From: Treponema sp.
GTDB taxonomy: Bacteria; Spirochaetota; Spirochaetia; Treponematales; Treponemataceae
Direction of reading: 5' to 3'
Length of the DNA: 64,000 nucleotides
Assembly (NCBI GenBank): GCA_004554075.1
Contig: SFOB01000002.1
Span: forward strand, 33,642 to 97,641
Shown: piece by piece, positions 55,517 to 63,951 of the stretch
Layout of the letters: each line of letters begins with the position of its first letter
Numbering within the stretch: position 1 is the stretch's first letter
Translations under genes and position numbers: made by a program
The notes under the pieces: generated by a model
Told to the model about the DNA's origin: nothing
What the model saw: only the letters and a program-made list of their open reading frames with translations
Database searches by the model: none

Positions 55517-57538
55517 TTATTTCACTTCTAACAGCCCTTCAAGTACACTCGATGAAGCCCAAGGCATAAGTGCAAACCAGGTAGAGGCAAGCCTTCCATC
55601 CGGATATTTTTCAACAACAAGGCCCTGGCTGTAACAAAAGCGTTCAGACATCCAGCCTTTTTTGCCGTAGCCGTACTGGCCGTCGAACAGATTATAAGTC
55701 TGGCAACCCCATTTTACGGTGTCGTCCAGGCGGCTCTGAATGTAGCGGCGGGCTTCGGCATTGCTGGCGTTATCCAGGCAATGCTCCACAAAATATTTCA
55801 TCTCCCCAACAATCGAAGAAGACATAGGATGGATATGCGGATTGCAGACAGAAGTGATGCTTCCACCACAGGCAGACCAGCCGATCTCGCTCAGAGGCGG
55901 AACAGTAATTCGACCATTGTAACAGAACTTGTAAGAGAACTCCTGGTACAGAGCATTCTTCATATATTCCAGATAGACTTCTTTTTTGGTGATTTGATGG
56001 AGACAGCGGGCTGCACGGATAAAGGCCAGAACACCTTCGTTATCTGGAGCCTTGTCTGTGTCGAGCGGAGAACCGTAACACTCCAGCCTTTCTATAAAAT
56101 GCTTGTAGTAGTGATCTGCAGATTTTTCGAGTTCAGGCAGCCCCTCCGTATCCCCAGAAACAATCGCATAAAGCGCACTTGCCGCAAGGCACCAGCAGCT
56201 TCCCAAAGAATCATATTCAATTCCAGTGCCATCAACTTCTGAGAAAATAAAAGGATACTCGCCAGCCCGATTTCTCTCTCTTTCAAAAGCCTGCACTACT
56301 CCAGCGGCAAAGTCCAGCCAGTCCTTGTGTACGCTGCCATTTTCTTTTTCAAAAAGATAAGCCTTCAAAAGATAGTAAACAAACTGTCCGTCGAGGTAAG
56401 CCGAGTGACCGCCCGAATGCATTCCGTCATACCACCAGCCATGACAGCTCCAGCCGCGGGCCTCATCATAAGTTTCGTAAGGAAGATTGGATTTTTGATT
56501 CAGGCTGTTCTTTACAATATGATTTATGCACTCCAGAGCCTGTTCCCGCATTTTCTTATTTTTAAGACGCTGAGCTGCGACGAGCTGAGGATAGGCAACA
56601 ACGATTCCGTTTGTCCAGGAGATGGAAGGAATCTTGTTGTAAGAAAAGACGCCGGCCTTGTCAGTTTCGCGCACAAAGCCCGAATAGATTTTTTCATCAT
56701 TAAGCCAGGCATAATCACAAACTGCAAGAGAAAGATCTTTGACTGCTTCTTCTACAGATGCGGCATCACGCGGAACCTCGTGATAAAAATCATAAACCTT
56801 GCGGATTACATCGTGAACTGCAAACGGCGAACTCGTTTCAAAATCATAAAGATAAAAATCCTTTTTGATTTCCCCGCCTGCTGCAAGCTTTATATAATTT
56901 CCTTCTGTCTGACGTGGCTTAATTGTATGAGACTGAATAAAAAGCCAGGGAGCGTTTTCGTAACCAAGGGTAAAGCCAATTTCACCACGGTCTGCGTTAC
57001 AGTAAAAACCACCGTACTGGGCAAAATCTTTGCCTTCAAAAATATATGGAGAAGTATGAAAGGCAAGGAGGCGGGAACCACTGGCACTTCCGCCACTAAG
57101 CATGACCGCACACGGATGAGAAAGTCTGTCGCTGCGGACCATATAAAAAGAAGAAAGAGGACAGTCAGAATCTGCAGGATTTTTCACACTCGCACGAAGC
57201 CGAGGAAATTTGCAATCAACCTTCCAGGGCTGATCCCCGCGGTTACTTCCATACATAAAGCCCGGAAGATAAAAGCGCGAGTCTGAACCGGCCGGACATT
57301 CCGCCCCCGCAGCCCCATCACTCTCAAGCGCAAGCAGCACGATTCCTTCAAAATCACGCCCGCTGTCATTTTTCACGGAAACCTGAACTTTGTAAGGAAA
57401 AGCCAACGAACCATCCCCTTCGACCACCTGCTGCTCCACCGAAAGCCCGTAAACCCCGGCCTCGTCATAATCGCAGGAATGATTCTTTACAATCTCAAGA
57501 TGGCGTGCTAAATCAACTGCCCGAACAGAAAACTTCAT
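55517..57538 (-). CDS. Putative cytoplasmic (alpha/alpha)6-barrel glycosidase
   Basis: 673 aa with no signal peptide. Residues 1-230 are beta-rich, residues 245-670 helical. WTNGIVVAYPQLVAAQRL, GWWYDGMHSGGHSAYLDGQFVYYLLKAYLFEK (in parts) and DKAPDNEGVLAFIRAARCL look like the six-hairpin glycosidase core, with Asp and Glu residues suitable as acid/base. I cannot assign a GH family. Divergent from the GH43 gene, so the two probably act on one plant-polysaccharide fragment imported into the cell. GGAG lies 7 bases before the ATG. Confidence 0.72.
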   Translation of the reverse strand: MKFSVRAVDLARHLEIVKNHSCDYDEAGVYGLSVEQQVVEGDGSLAFPYKVQVSVKNDSGRDFEGIVLLALESDGAAGAECPAGSDSRFYLPGFMYGSNRGDQPWKVDCKFPRLRASVKNPADSDCPLSSFYMVRSDRLSHPCAVMLSGGSASGSRLLAFHTSPYIFEGKDFAQYGGFYCNADRGEIGFTLGYENAPWLFIQSHTIKPRQTEGNYIKLAAGGEIKKDFYLYDFETSSPFAVHDVIRKVYDFYHEVPRDAASVEEAVKDLSLAVCDYAWLNDEKIYSGFVRETDKAGVFSYNKIPSISWTNGIVVAYPQLVAAQRLKNKKMREQALECINHIVKNSLNQKSNLPYETYDEARGWSCHGWWYDGMHSGGHSAYLDGQFVYYLLKAYLFEKENGSVHKDWLDFAAGVVQAFERERNRAGEYPFIFSEVDGTGIEYDSLGSCWCLAASALYAIVSGDTEGLPELEKSADHYYKHFIERLECYGSPLDTDKAPDNEGVLAFIRAARCLHQITKKEVYLEYMKNALYQEFSYKFCYNGRITVPPLSEIGWSACGGSITSVCNPHIHPMSSSIVGEMKYFVEHCLDNASNAEARRYIQSRLDDTVKWGCQTYNLFDGQYGYGKKGWMSERFCYSQGLVVEKYPDGRLASTWFALMPWASSSVLEGLLEVK

Positions 57539-57642
57539 TTTAGAACTCCACTTTCTACTTATAGTTTCTCAATTATAAATTATACAAGTCACTTCGAAAT
57601 AGAAAAATGTAAAAATCTCTCTAATTATTGTAATTTACAGTT

Positions 57643-57677
57643 AAACGTTTTACTAAACCACACAAATGCATTATAGT
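57643..57677 (+). promoter_or_regulatory. Promoter with AAACGTTT palindrome for the GH43 gene
   Basis: TTTACT (57649-57654), 17 bases, TATAGT (57672-57677). The palindrome AAACGTTT (57643-57650) overlaps the -35. LacI-family operators often have an AAACGTTT-like centre, so sugar control is plausible. ATG 57684 begins 6 bases after the -10, so the message would be leaderless or nearly so. Confidence 0.45.
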
Positions 57678-57683
57678 GAAAAT

Positions 57684-59432
57684 ATGAAAAAACTTTTAGG
57701 ATACACACGAGAACCAATTGATAATGTTTATTATGATGCACGCCTGGCTTACAGTCTGCATCTTGCTGTTGGAGCTGATGGAGATGCTACCTTCACTGCC
57801 CTCAATCATAATTCGGGGGTTCTTTTTGCAAAAGCAACTGAAAATGCTGATGGAAGCCTGAACCCGAAAACAATTAAAGAGCCTGTGATTTTCAAGCCAG
57901 CTGACGGCGGAGCGGACGGTGCTTTTGCCGTTGCGGCCCTCCGTTTCGGTGGCGATGGAGAAGATGATCCTGAATGTGCAGGAAAAGCCTTTTTGTTTAA
58001 GACAACTGATTTTCTTGAATATACCGATGCCCATGAAATCACAATTGATGAATATAATAGAATAAAGAGCCAGAACACCACTCCAACCGCCGCCCTCGAG
58101 CAGGCTGCCCGCGGAATCGAAGGTGCTCACCCTCAGAATATAATTGAGATTCCGGACGAAGTTTACGATCGCCTGATAAAGAAGCTTGGCGAGCGAGTAA
58201 ACTGCGGAATTGAAATCATTACAAGCGGCGAAGGTCAGCCACGCGACAAGCTCGGAGACCTCGACCCAGCCACCGCTCACGACCATATCGCACTCTCCTC
58301 CCCATCAGATCTTTCTGATATCAAAGCCCTGGCCCACTACAACGACGGAACAGCCGCAATCAAAAAAATCGACTGGGACCTGACCTCCATCGACTTCTCA
58401 AAAAAAGGCGAACAGCTTTTGCGCGGAAAAGTTCATCAGGAACATTTTGACTTCCCGATTGCCCGCGACCGTGCCGACCCTGACGTTTGCCTCTGGAATG
58501 GCAAATATTATTTCATCGCCACAAACGATGCGGACCAGAATCACACACTTTATATCCGCGAGGCAGACAGTCTGCAGGGCCTTGTTACAGCACCCGAAAC
58601 TCTTCTTCTGGATTCTACAAGCTTCGAAGGAATCGGCGGACTTTTGTGGGCACCAGAATTCCACGAAATCAACGGCCGTCTTTATATTTTCCATGCGGCA
58701 ACTCCGGGAGAATTCTTCTGGGAAGAAAGCCACATCATGAGCCTGCGCGAAGGCGGAAATCCGATGAATCGCGAAGACTGGTCTGCACCAAAACGCGTTT
58801 GCCGAAAAGACGGAAGCGACATCTGCGAAGCCGGAAAAGAAATCACACTGGATATGACCTGTTTTGAGTGGCAGGGCGACTATTACGTAATCTGGTCACA
58901 GAGACAGTTCCTGCCAAAGGACCTGGGCGCCTGGCTTTACATTGCAAAACTGAATCCGGAAGAGTCATGGAAGCTTGCCAGCGACCCGGTTGTTCTTTCA
59001 AAACCAGACTACGGCTGGGCAAACAATCACACTTTTGTCGACGAAGGTCCATTCGCACTGATTCGCGGAGACAGACTTTTCATCACTTTCTCGAGCGCCG
59101 CAGTTGATACATCTTATGTTGTTGGATTGCTTCAGATAGAAAAAGGCCGCGACCTTCTGGACCGCAAAAACTGGAAAAAGACAGGCTACCCACTTTTGAC
59201 CTCGCGCAGCATGCCGGGAGAATTTGGAACAGGTCACAACGCCTACGTAATCGACCCGGACGGCGAAATCTGGAATACCTATCACGCCCGCCCAGGAACC
59301 GACGCTCCACGTTCAAGCGGAATCCGCCGCGTCCATTTCGACATAGACGGAGAGCCAGTCCTCGACCTGACCGAAGACCGCGACCTCCTGCCAGAGTTCA
59401 AAGACGTGGAAATCAAGGTGATTGTTAAATGA
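57684..59432 (+). CDS. GH43-family glycoside hydrolase, cytoplasmic
   Basis: 582 aa. Residues 1-245 are an extra N-terminal region of unknown fold; residues 255-570 are a five-bladed beta-propeller of the GH43 type: FDFPIARDRADPDVCLWNGKYYFIAT holds the catalytic Asp, GLLWAPEFHEINGRLYIFH a typical second blade, and NNHTFVDEGPFALI the Glu acid. No signal peptide, so it acts on imported arabino- or xylo-oligosaccharides. Start at 57684 is chosen from the promoter position; an ATG at 57666 is also in frame and neither has a Shine-Dalgarno. Confidence 0.85.
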   Translation: MKKLLGYTREPIDNVYYDARLAYSLHLAVGADGDATFTALNHNSGVLFAKATENADGSLNPKTIKEPVIFKPADGGADGAFAVAALRFGGDGEDDPECAGKAFLFKTTDFLEYTDAHEITIDEYNRIKSQNTTPTAALEQAARGIEGAHPQNIIEIPDEVYDRLIKKLGERVNCGIEIITSGEGQPRDKLGDLDPATAHDHIALSSPSDLSDIKALAHYNDGTAAIKKIDWDLTSIDFSKKGEQLLRGKVHQEHFDFPIARDRADPDVCLWNGKYYFIATNDADQNHTLYIREADSLQGLVTAPETLLLDSTSFEGIGGLLWAPEFHEINGRLYIFHAATPGEFFWEESHIMSLREGGNPMNREDWSAPKRVCRKDGSDICEAGKEITLDMTCFEWQGDYYVIWSQRQFLPKDLGAWLYIAKLNPEESWKLASDPVVLSKPDYGWANNHTFVDEGPFALIRGDRLFITFSSAAVDTSYVVGLLQIEKGRDLLDRKNWKKTGYPLLTSRSMPGEFGTGHNAYVIDPDGEIWNTYHARPGTDAPRSSGIRRVHFDIDGEPVLDLTEDRDLLPEFKDVEIKVIVK

Positions 59433-59937
59433 TTTTTTCCATATAAACCATATCATACCAGCGGTCAAACTTTTTGCCGCAGGCGTGGAAGTGGCCGGCC
59501 AGTTTAAAGCCCATCTTTTTGTGGAACTTCATGCTGTCAAAGGTGAGATACTCATCAGCCTTCTTTGGAGGAACGGCAATGCAGGCATAAAGATTTTTGA
59601 TTCCCTGAGCCTTCAGCCGCTCTTCGAGGGCATCATAAAGAGCCCGGCCGCAGCCACCCCGCCTTCTTTCCAGATCAACATAAATAGAAAGCTCAACCGA
59701 ATGCTTGTAGGCCTCCCTCGCATGAAAGACCCCCGCATAAGCATAGCCGATAATCACACCTTCAGAAATCGCACAGATGTAAGGATACTTTTCCGATATA
59801 TTTACAATCCTCTCGCGAAACTCCTCGAGCGAAGGAACCTCATATTCAAAACTGATGGCAGTATTTTTTACATAATAAGAATATATTTCCAAAAGCCGTC
59901 CGGCATCTTCAGGCCTAGCAGTTCGTATTTCAATCAT
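59425..59937 (-). CDS. Phosphinothricin-acetyltransferase-like GNAT
   Basis: 170 aa. RPEDAGRLLEIYSYYVKNTAISFEYEVPS and YVDLERRRGGCGRALYDALEERL (CoA loop, RRxGCG) with FHKKMGFKLAGHFHACGKKFDRWYDMVYMEKII. It is the intact paralogue of the gene at 45004, and its C-terminus shows what that gene lost. Convergent with GH43 by 8 bases. AGGA precedes the ATG. Confidence 0.88.
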   Translation of the reverse strand: MIEIRTARPEDAGRLLEIYSYYVKNTAISFEYEVPSLEEFRERIVNISEKYPYICAISEGVIIGYAYAGVFHAREAYKHSVELSIYVDLERRRGGCGRALYDALEERLKAQGIKNLYACIAVPPKKADEYLTFDSMKFHKKMGFKLAGHFHACGKKFDRWYDMVYMEKII

Positions 59938-59963
59938 TTTCCTAGTACTCCGTTTGCAATAAT

Positions 59964-60392
59964 TTACCCTTGTATCCCAAAATCTTCAATATCCAGAACC
60001 TTATATCCCGCCTTAATGCAAAGAGCCGCAAAGATCCCCTGCCCCTCAATCTTCCGCCCGGAAAAAGTGCCGTCATAAATCTGCTTAATCCCACACGAAG
60101 GGCTCCTGCTCTGAAGAATAATCAAATCAGGCTTTTCCTTTTCCACAATCTCAAAAGCCCTCAAAGCCCCCGCCTCAAATTCCTTAGTGACATTCCTGCC
60201 TTCAGTGTTTACAACCTGCCCCTTCTGAATTTCCGCCGGAGCCCTCGGAGTCGCAAGCCCGCCCAAAACTTCCGGACATACCTTAACCACCTCATGAGCC
60301 GCCAGAAATTCCACCAGCCTCTCATTAAGATTGTTCCCACCGTTATATTTACAATTGTCGCCCACAAGACAGGCACTGACCAGGATTTTCAT
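59964..60392 (-). CDS. DUF523 family protein
   Basis: 142 aa. Diagnostic stretches: VSACLVGDNCKYNGGNN, VCPEVLGGLATPR and SRSPSCG at the expected spacing. Conserved Cys could hold a metal or iron-sulfur centre. Function is not known. Ends 26 bases before the GNAT start region. Confidence 0.92.
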   Translation of the reverse strand: MKILVSACLVGDNCKYNGGNNLNERLVEFLAAHEVVKVCPEVLGGLATPRAPAEIQKGQVVNTEGRNVTKEFEAGALRAFEIVEKEKPDLIILQSRSPSCGIKQIYDGTFSGRKIEGQGIFAALCIKAGYKVLDIEDFGIQG

Positions 60393-60410
60393 TTTCGTTC
60401 CTCAAATTTG

Positions 60411-60492
60411 TAAGGAGGGGAAAGCCTTCCCCTCGCCCGCACTTCGTTGCGGGCTACCCTTTCTTGCGGGGGCCGGCCCCCGCAACGCCCCC
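60411..60492 (+). repeat. GC-rich dispersed intergenic repeat, copy B
   Basis: Starts TAAGGAGGGGAAAG and continues CTTCCCCTCGCCCGC, TTGCGGGCTACCC and, at 60464-60485, a perfect palindrome of arms TTGCGGGGGCC and GGCCCCCGCAA, ending CGCAACGCCCCC. Same block order as 46466-46555. On the minus strand it supplies the final 13 codons and stop of the 363 aa gene. Confidence 0.8.
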
Positions 60493-61545
60493 ATTTGGTA
60501 TACTGTTTAATATAGGAAACTCGGGATTTTGATAAACAAAGTTTAAATAATCTAAAAGTGATAATTGACTCATATTACCATCTAACATTAAAAACATTGT
60601 TTTGAACATCAGATTATTTTTTGCTTCTTCTTCAAAATCATCAGAATGTTCTGGTTTTCCTTCTTTTCTAATAACATAAAAATCACGGTAATATAGTCTT
60701 GCACCATCCTTAATCATTTTTAAAGACTCTTCTGAAATGATTTCTTCTTTTACAAGATATTCAAAGAGATTAGAAATTATGAATCCTAAAAACAAAGATG
60801 TTTTGAATGTTTTGTATCCATCTTTTCTGATATTCTCATTATCAATAAAAAACTCTTCTGGAGGAATCATTTTTTCATTGAAAAAAAGTTTTACATTTTC
60901 CCAACTTATTTTTGTTCCTTTTTTCCACTTATTGATATATGAATGTAAGTTCAAAGGACTATCTCGTAATCCTTTTTCTGCAATCTGATCTTCCCAAAAA
61001 GTTATAAGTTGGTTTATATCTTTCACCCAGTGAGATAGTAAAACAAAAATGCTTTCGATAGGATTGTAGTCTTTCAAATATCTTTCATCATCTCCAAACA
61101 ATTCGAATGTTGCAAGACAATAATAGATAGCATAGTATTTATCCTCTGAAGGATGTTTATCCATATACTCGGAAATCTGATTGAATAAAACTTTAGCAAG
61201 TACATAACTGAAAAAGTGTTCCGTCATGTTTTTATCTAAAGGCATATTATAAGCAGCTGCCTGAAATAATAATAAATAAAAATCAGACATAGCAGTCTGC
61301 TGAAATCCTCTTAAATATCCTTTATCAGTTGCCCATGCAGACCATGCAACAACCTTTCTAATATATTCAAGATAATTTTCTAAATCATTTTTATTCATAT
61401 TTGATACATCAAAATCTTTCATTCGGCTTATTTTATGTTTGTTTGAATCATAAAATCTGGCACCTTCTGCTTCAGTAAATGATGTAAGATTTATCGTATT
61501 TGTGAGAATCTGTATTGTCTTTCCAATTGTTAAGAACTTTTCCAT
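60454..61545 (-). CDS. Helical protein of unknown function with repeat-derived C-terminus
   Basis: 363 aa, almost all alpha-helical, AT-rich, no domain recognised (AWSAWATDKGYLRGFQQTAM, LLSHWVKDINQLITFWEDQI). AGGAG precedes the ATG and it lies 12 bases after the Cys/His mini-protein gene, so it is its operon partner. The last 13 residues (GGVAGAGPRKKG after Asn) are encoded by the GC-rich repeat at 60411-60492, so the original end of the gene has been replaced. Confidence 0.7.
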   Translation of the reverse strand: MEKFLTIGKTIQILTNTINLTSFTEAEGARFYDSNKHKISRMKDFDVSNMNKNDLENYLEYIRKVVAWSAWATDKGYLRGFQQTAMSDFYLLLFQAAAYNMPLDKNMTEHFFSYVLAKVLFNQISEYMDKHPSEDKYYAIYYCLATFELFGDDERYLKDYNPIESIFVLLSHWVKDINQLITFWEDQIAEKGLRDSPLNLHSYINKWKKGTKISWENVKLFFNEKMIPPEEFFIDNENIRKDGYKTFKTSLFLGFIISNLFEYLVKEEIISEESLKMIKDGARLYYRDFYVIRKEGKPEHSDDFEEEAKNNLMFKTMFLMLDGNMSQLSLLDYLNFVYQNPEFPILNSIPNGGVAGAGPRKKG

Positions 61546-61557
61546 ATTCGACTCCTA

Positions 61558-61929
61558 TTATATACCTCTGCTTGTTAAATGATAACCTTCACCCATGGGA
61601 CAAGGATATACATTTAATTGAATCCCTGCTTTTAATCGAATTCTTACCATCCGCTGAGCATCTTCTTGTGTTTTATATGTATCTTTTGGCTGGCCATTAT
61701 GATCTACACAATCACATCTTCGAATAACTTTTTCACAGTAATATTCCTTAGGTTTTAAATGATACATTCCACATTTCGAACAGTGATAAGGTATAAAATC
61801 CTTACCAACATAGTTAGCACTTGCTTGTGCTTCATTGTAAGTGGAATATACAGATAGTGGTTTACCATCCTTATTCATACAGGTTTCACTTTTGTGAGAA
61901 TAATAAATTTTGTTAGTATTAATTTTCAT
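61558..61929 (-). CDS. Cys/His mini-protein with two internal repeats
   Basis: 123 aa. Two similar halves: residues 17-60 (TCMNKDGKPLSVYSTYNEAQ ... PYHCSKCGMYHLK) and 70-120 (RCDCVDHNGQPKDTYKTQED ... YPCPMGEGYHLTS). Each has a Cys before DGKP/NGQP and ends in YxCxxxGxYHL. The first half keeps CxxC; in the second the second Cys is replaced (CPMG). Putative zinc ribbon, distantly like 331-636. GGAGG lies 5 bases before the ATG. Confidence 0.7.
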   Translation of the reverse strand: MKINTNKIYYSHKSETCMNKDGKPLSVYSTYNEAQASANYVGKDFIPYHCSKCGMYHLKPKEYYCEKVIRRCDCVDHNGQPKDTYKTQEDAQRMVRIRLKAGIQLNVYPCPMGEGYHLTSRGI

Positions 61930-62039
61930 TATGACCTCCAGTCTAAGCTAGATTGTATGGTCAATTACGACAGAACTTAATATCTTTTCAGGGACAAATT
62001 TTTTTTCATTATTTTGAAAAATAATTTATAATATCTTAT

Positions 62040-62243
62040 ATGTCTGATAAAACAAAATTAATCGAATTTACTGAAATTGAACGAAATCTTATTCGATACA
62101 GTGTTGAATTTGAAATTAACCGAAAAAAAGAATCTGGTGATGAAACTTGCGTAGAAATTCTTACACCGATTTATGAAAAACTTATACAATTACGTCAAAG
62201 AGAACTAGAAGATGGAACGAATGAAGAATCGATTTTTGTTTAG
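62040..62243 (+). CDS. Small helical protein, possibly leaderless
   Basis: 67 aa, charged and helical (FTEIERNLIRYSVEFEINRKK ... LIQLRQRELEDGTNEES). No family recognised. No Shine-Dalgarno is present, but TATAAT at 62027-62032 lies 7 bases before the ATG, so transcription may start at or near the A of the start codon. AT-rich like its neighbours. The gap 62244-62340 shows no gene. Confidence 0.5.
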   Translation: MSDKTKLIEFTEIERNLIRYSVEFEINRKKESGDETCVEILTPIYEKLIQLRQRELEDGTNEESIFV

Positions 62244-62340
62244 GAGATTTACAAGTTGTAGACATCAGACATTTATCTATATAAAACTCCTCTGTTAGTA
62301 TTATAGAAATGCCACTGGTCTTTTGCCATGCAAGAGGCTC

Positions 62341-63864
62341 TTATTTTATATTTTCCCATCTAGTTCTTATAACTTCATTAAGAGATTCTAGCATTTCACT
62401 ACACAAGTGTTCATCCAACTTAATTCCCTTTTTTATATAATATTTTGCATGAACCCAATTTCTTTTATCACGAATATCATTAGCTTGCTCAAAAGCAAGC
62501 CATTTAGGCTTTTTTATTTTGTTTATTGCATTTATATAATCAATTAATCCAGGTTCCCATTTTATATTTCCATTTTTATCTCTTGCAGGAAATTTATTTT
62601 CAAAATAATTAACATGGTTAATTTCAGAAAGCCAATCTATAAGGAATGCTTCCAAAACGGAACCTGTTAAAACAATTGCAGCTTTATATGATTTTCCTTT
62701 TATACAATTCTTTATTTCCTCGAGATCAGATTGAATGTTATTCTTTGCTTTTTTATCTATAATTTTTTTAAGTTCATCCATCAAATCTGATTTTAAGAGA
62801 GTATTTATATTAATATATTTTTTTATTGGCAAATCGTTTCTATAATATTTTTGATATAAATCCTCAAATTCACAGTTATCATCTTCTTCAATATTTTCTT
62901 CTAGATTTACATTCAAAAATAACTCTTTGTAAAAACTTGCTGGTTTATTTGGAATGATTACTGGTAAATTATTAAATTGATTTATCTCAATATCTCTAAA
63001 GAATCCAATTCCTTTACTTTTTTTAATTGTTTGAAATGTTTTGCTATTTAAATATGAAACTAAATAATAAGGTTCAATGTTTTTACATCTAATAATTATA
63101 CAATTCTCAGGAAGATATATTTTATCATTCATATCTTCTGGAACAATCTTGAAACTTATACTTGATAAGAAATTATAACATAAAATATCTTTGGCTTGTA
63201 ATAAAACATTCTTAACTCTTCCTTTTTTTATTGAAGTTTTATCAAATGTGTTATTTACATCATAAAATGGTAAGTATTTTTCAGATTCCTTAAAATCATT
63301 TGAATCGATTATATCAGCGATTTCAATTAATTTTTTTGTCTTTTCTTTTGATATAACATTCTCAGTGTGTATTACATCCTTTGAATATTTATAAGCAGTT
63401 AATATATTTTTATCAAATAAATCTTTATCAATAATGCTTATTTCATATTCTGTAGAATCATTAGGTTTCTTGTTATCAGTTATCCATTCAGAGACCTGAT
63501 TGTAGTAATTTAAATATTTATCTGGATATATATCATATGTTATAAATTTTCTTTTATTTAATAATTCAGAAGGATCTCCCCAAAAATTATTCTCATTAGA
63601 ATCTGATTTTTCGTTATTATTATCTTCTAGAGCTAATAAAGAAATATTAGGTCTAGGAAAAACATTTTGTTCAAATATTGAGATTTTTACTTTATTATTT
63701 TGTGTTTTTGTAAGTAAATATAAAGAGAATTTTGCCATTGTGTTAATATAACAACAAGATAATTCAAAGATACCATTAATTTTATAAATTTCATTTATTC
63801 TTTCTTTGTTCTTATTTACTACAAATTCTGTTGTGATTAAATAAACACTTTCAGGTTTTTCCAA
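62341..63864 (-). CDS. 5'-truncated restriction-like protein with C-terminal HEPN-like domain
   Basis: 507 aa from a TTG with no ribosome site. Residues 1-110 resemble the stretch after the catalytic motif of N6-adenine methyltransferases, and residues 205-320 a target-recognition domain (IIIRCKNIEPYYLVSYLNSKTFQTIKKSKGIG, FNNLPVIIPNK in parts). Residues 375-507 are a helical domain with RDKRNWVHAKYY, a HEPN-like R-N-x-x-H. The frame continues upstream in readable protein (SIKYEKDYYLEKILL) to a TAA at 63952, so the 5' part, including any SAM-binding domain, is missing. Probably a damaged restriction-modification or defence gene. Confidence 0.6.
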   Translation of the reverse strand: MEKPESVYLITTEFVVNKNKERINEIYKINGIFELSCCYINTMAKFSLYLLTKTQNNKVKISIFEQNVFPRPNISLLALEDNNNEKSDSNENNFWGDPSELLNKRKFITYDIYPDKYLNYYNQVSEWITDNKKPNDSTEYEISIIDKDLFDKNILTAYKYSKDVIHTENVISKEKTKKLIEIADIIDSNDFKESEKYLPFYDVNNTFDKTSIKKGRVKNVLLQAKDILCYNFLSSISFKIVPEDMNDKIYLPENCIIIRCKNIEPYYLVSYLNSKTFQTIKKSKGIGFFRDIEINQFNNLPVIIPNKPASFYKELFLNVNLEENIEEDDNCEFEDLYQKYYRNDLPIKKYININTLLKSDLMDELKKIIDKKAKNNIQSDLEEIKNCIKGKSYKAAIVLTGSVLEAFLIDWLSEINHVNYFENKFPARDKNGNIKWEPGLIDYINAINKIKKPKWLAFEQANDIRDKRNWVHAKYYIKKGIKLDEHLCSEMLESLNEVIRTRWENIK

Positions 63865-63951
63865 TAATATTTTTTCAAGATAATAATCCTTTTCATATTT
63901 TATTGAGAAATTGTCAATTGTTGTGGATTGAAGTTTGAATCGGCATAAGTT

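Noticed and set aside
56327..57286. 319-codon plus-strand frame
   Set aside because: Antisense shadow of the glycosidase gene, with composition explained by the other strand and no ribosome site.
3500..60000. Integron cassette array
   Set aside because: Gene types (GNAT, VOC, DUF1810, TfoX-N) are cassette-like, but genes run on both strands, are coupled in operons, and no attC-like sites or integrase were seen.
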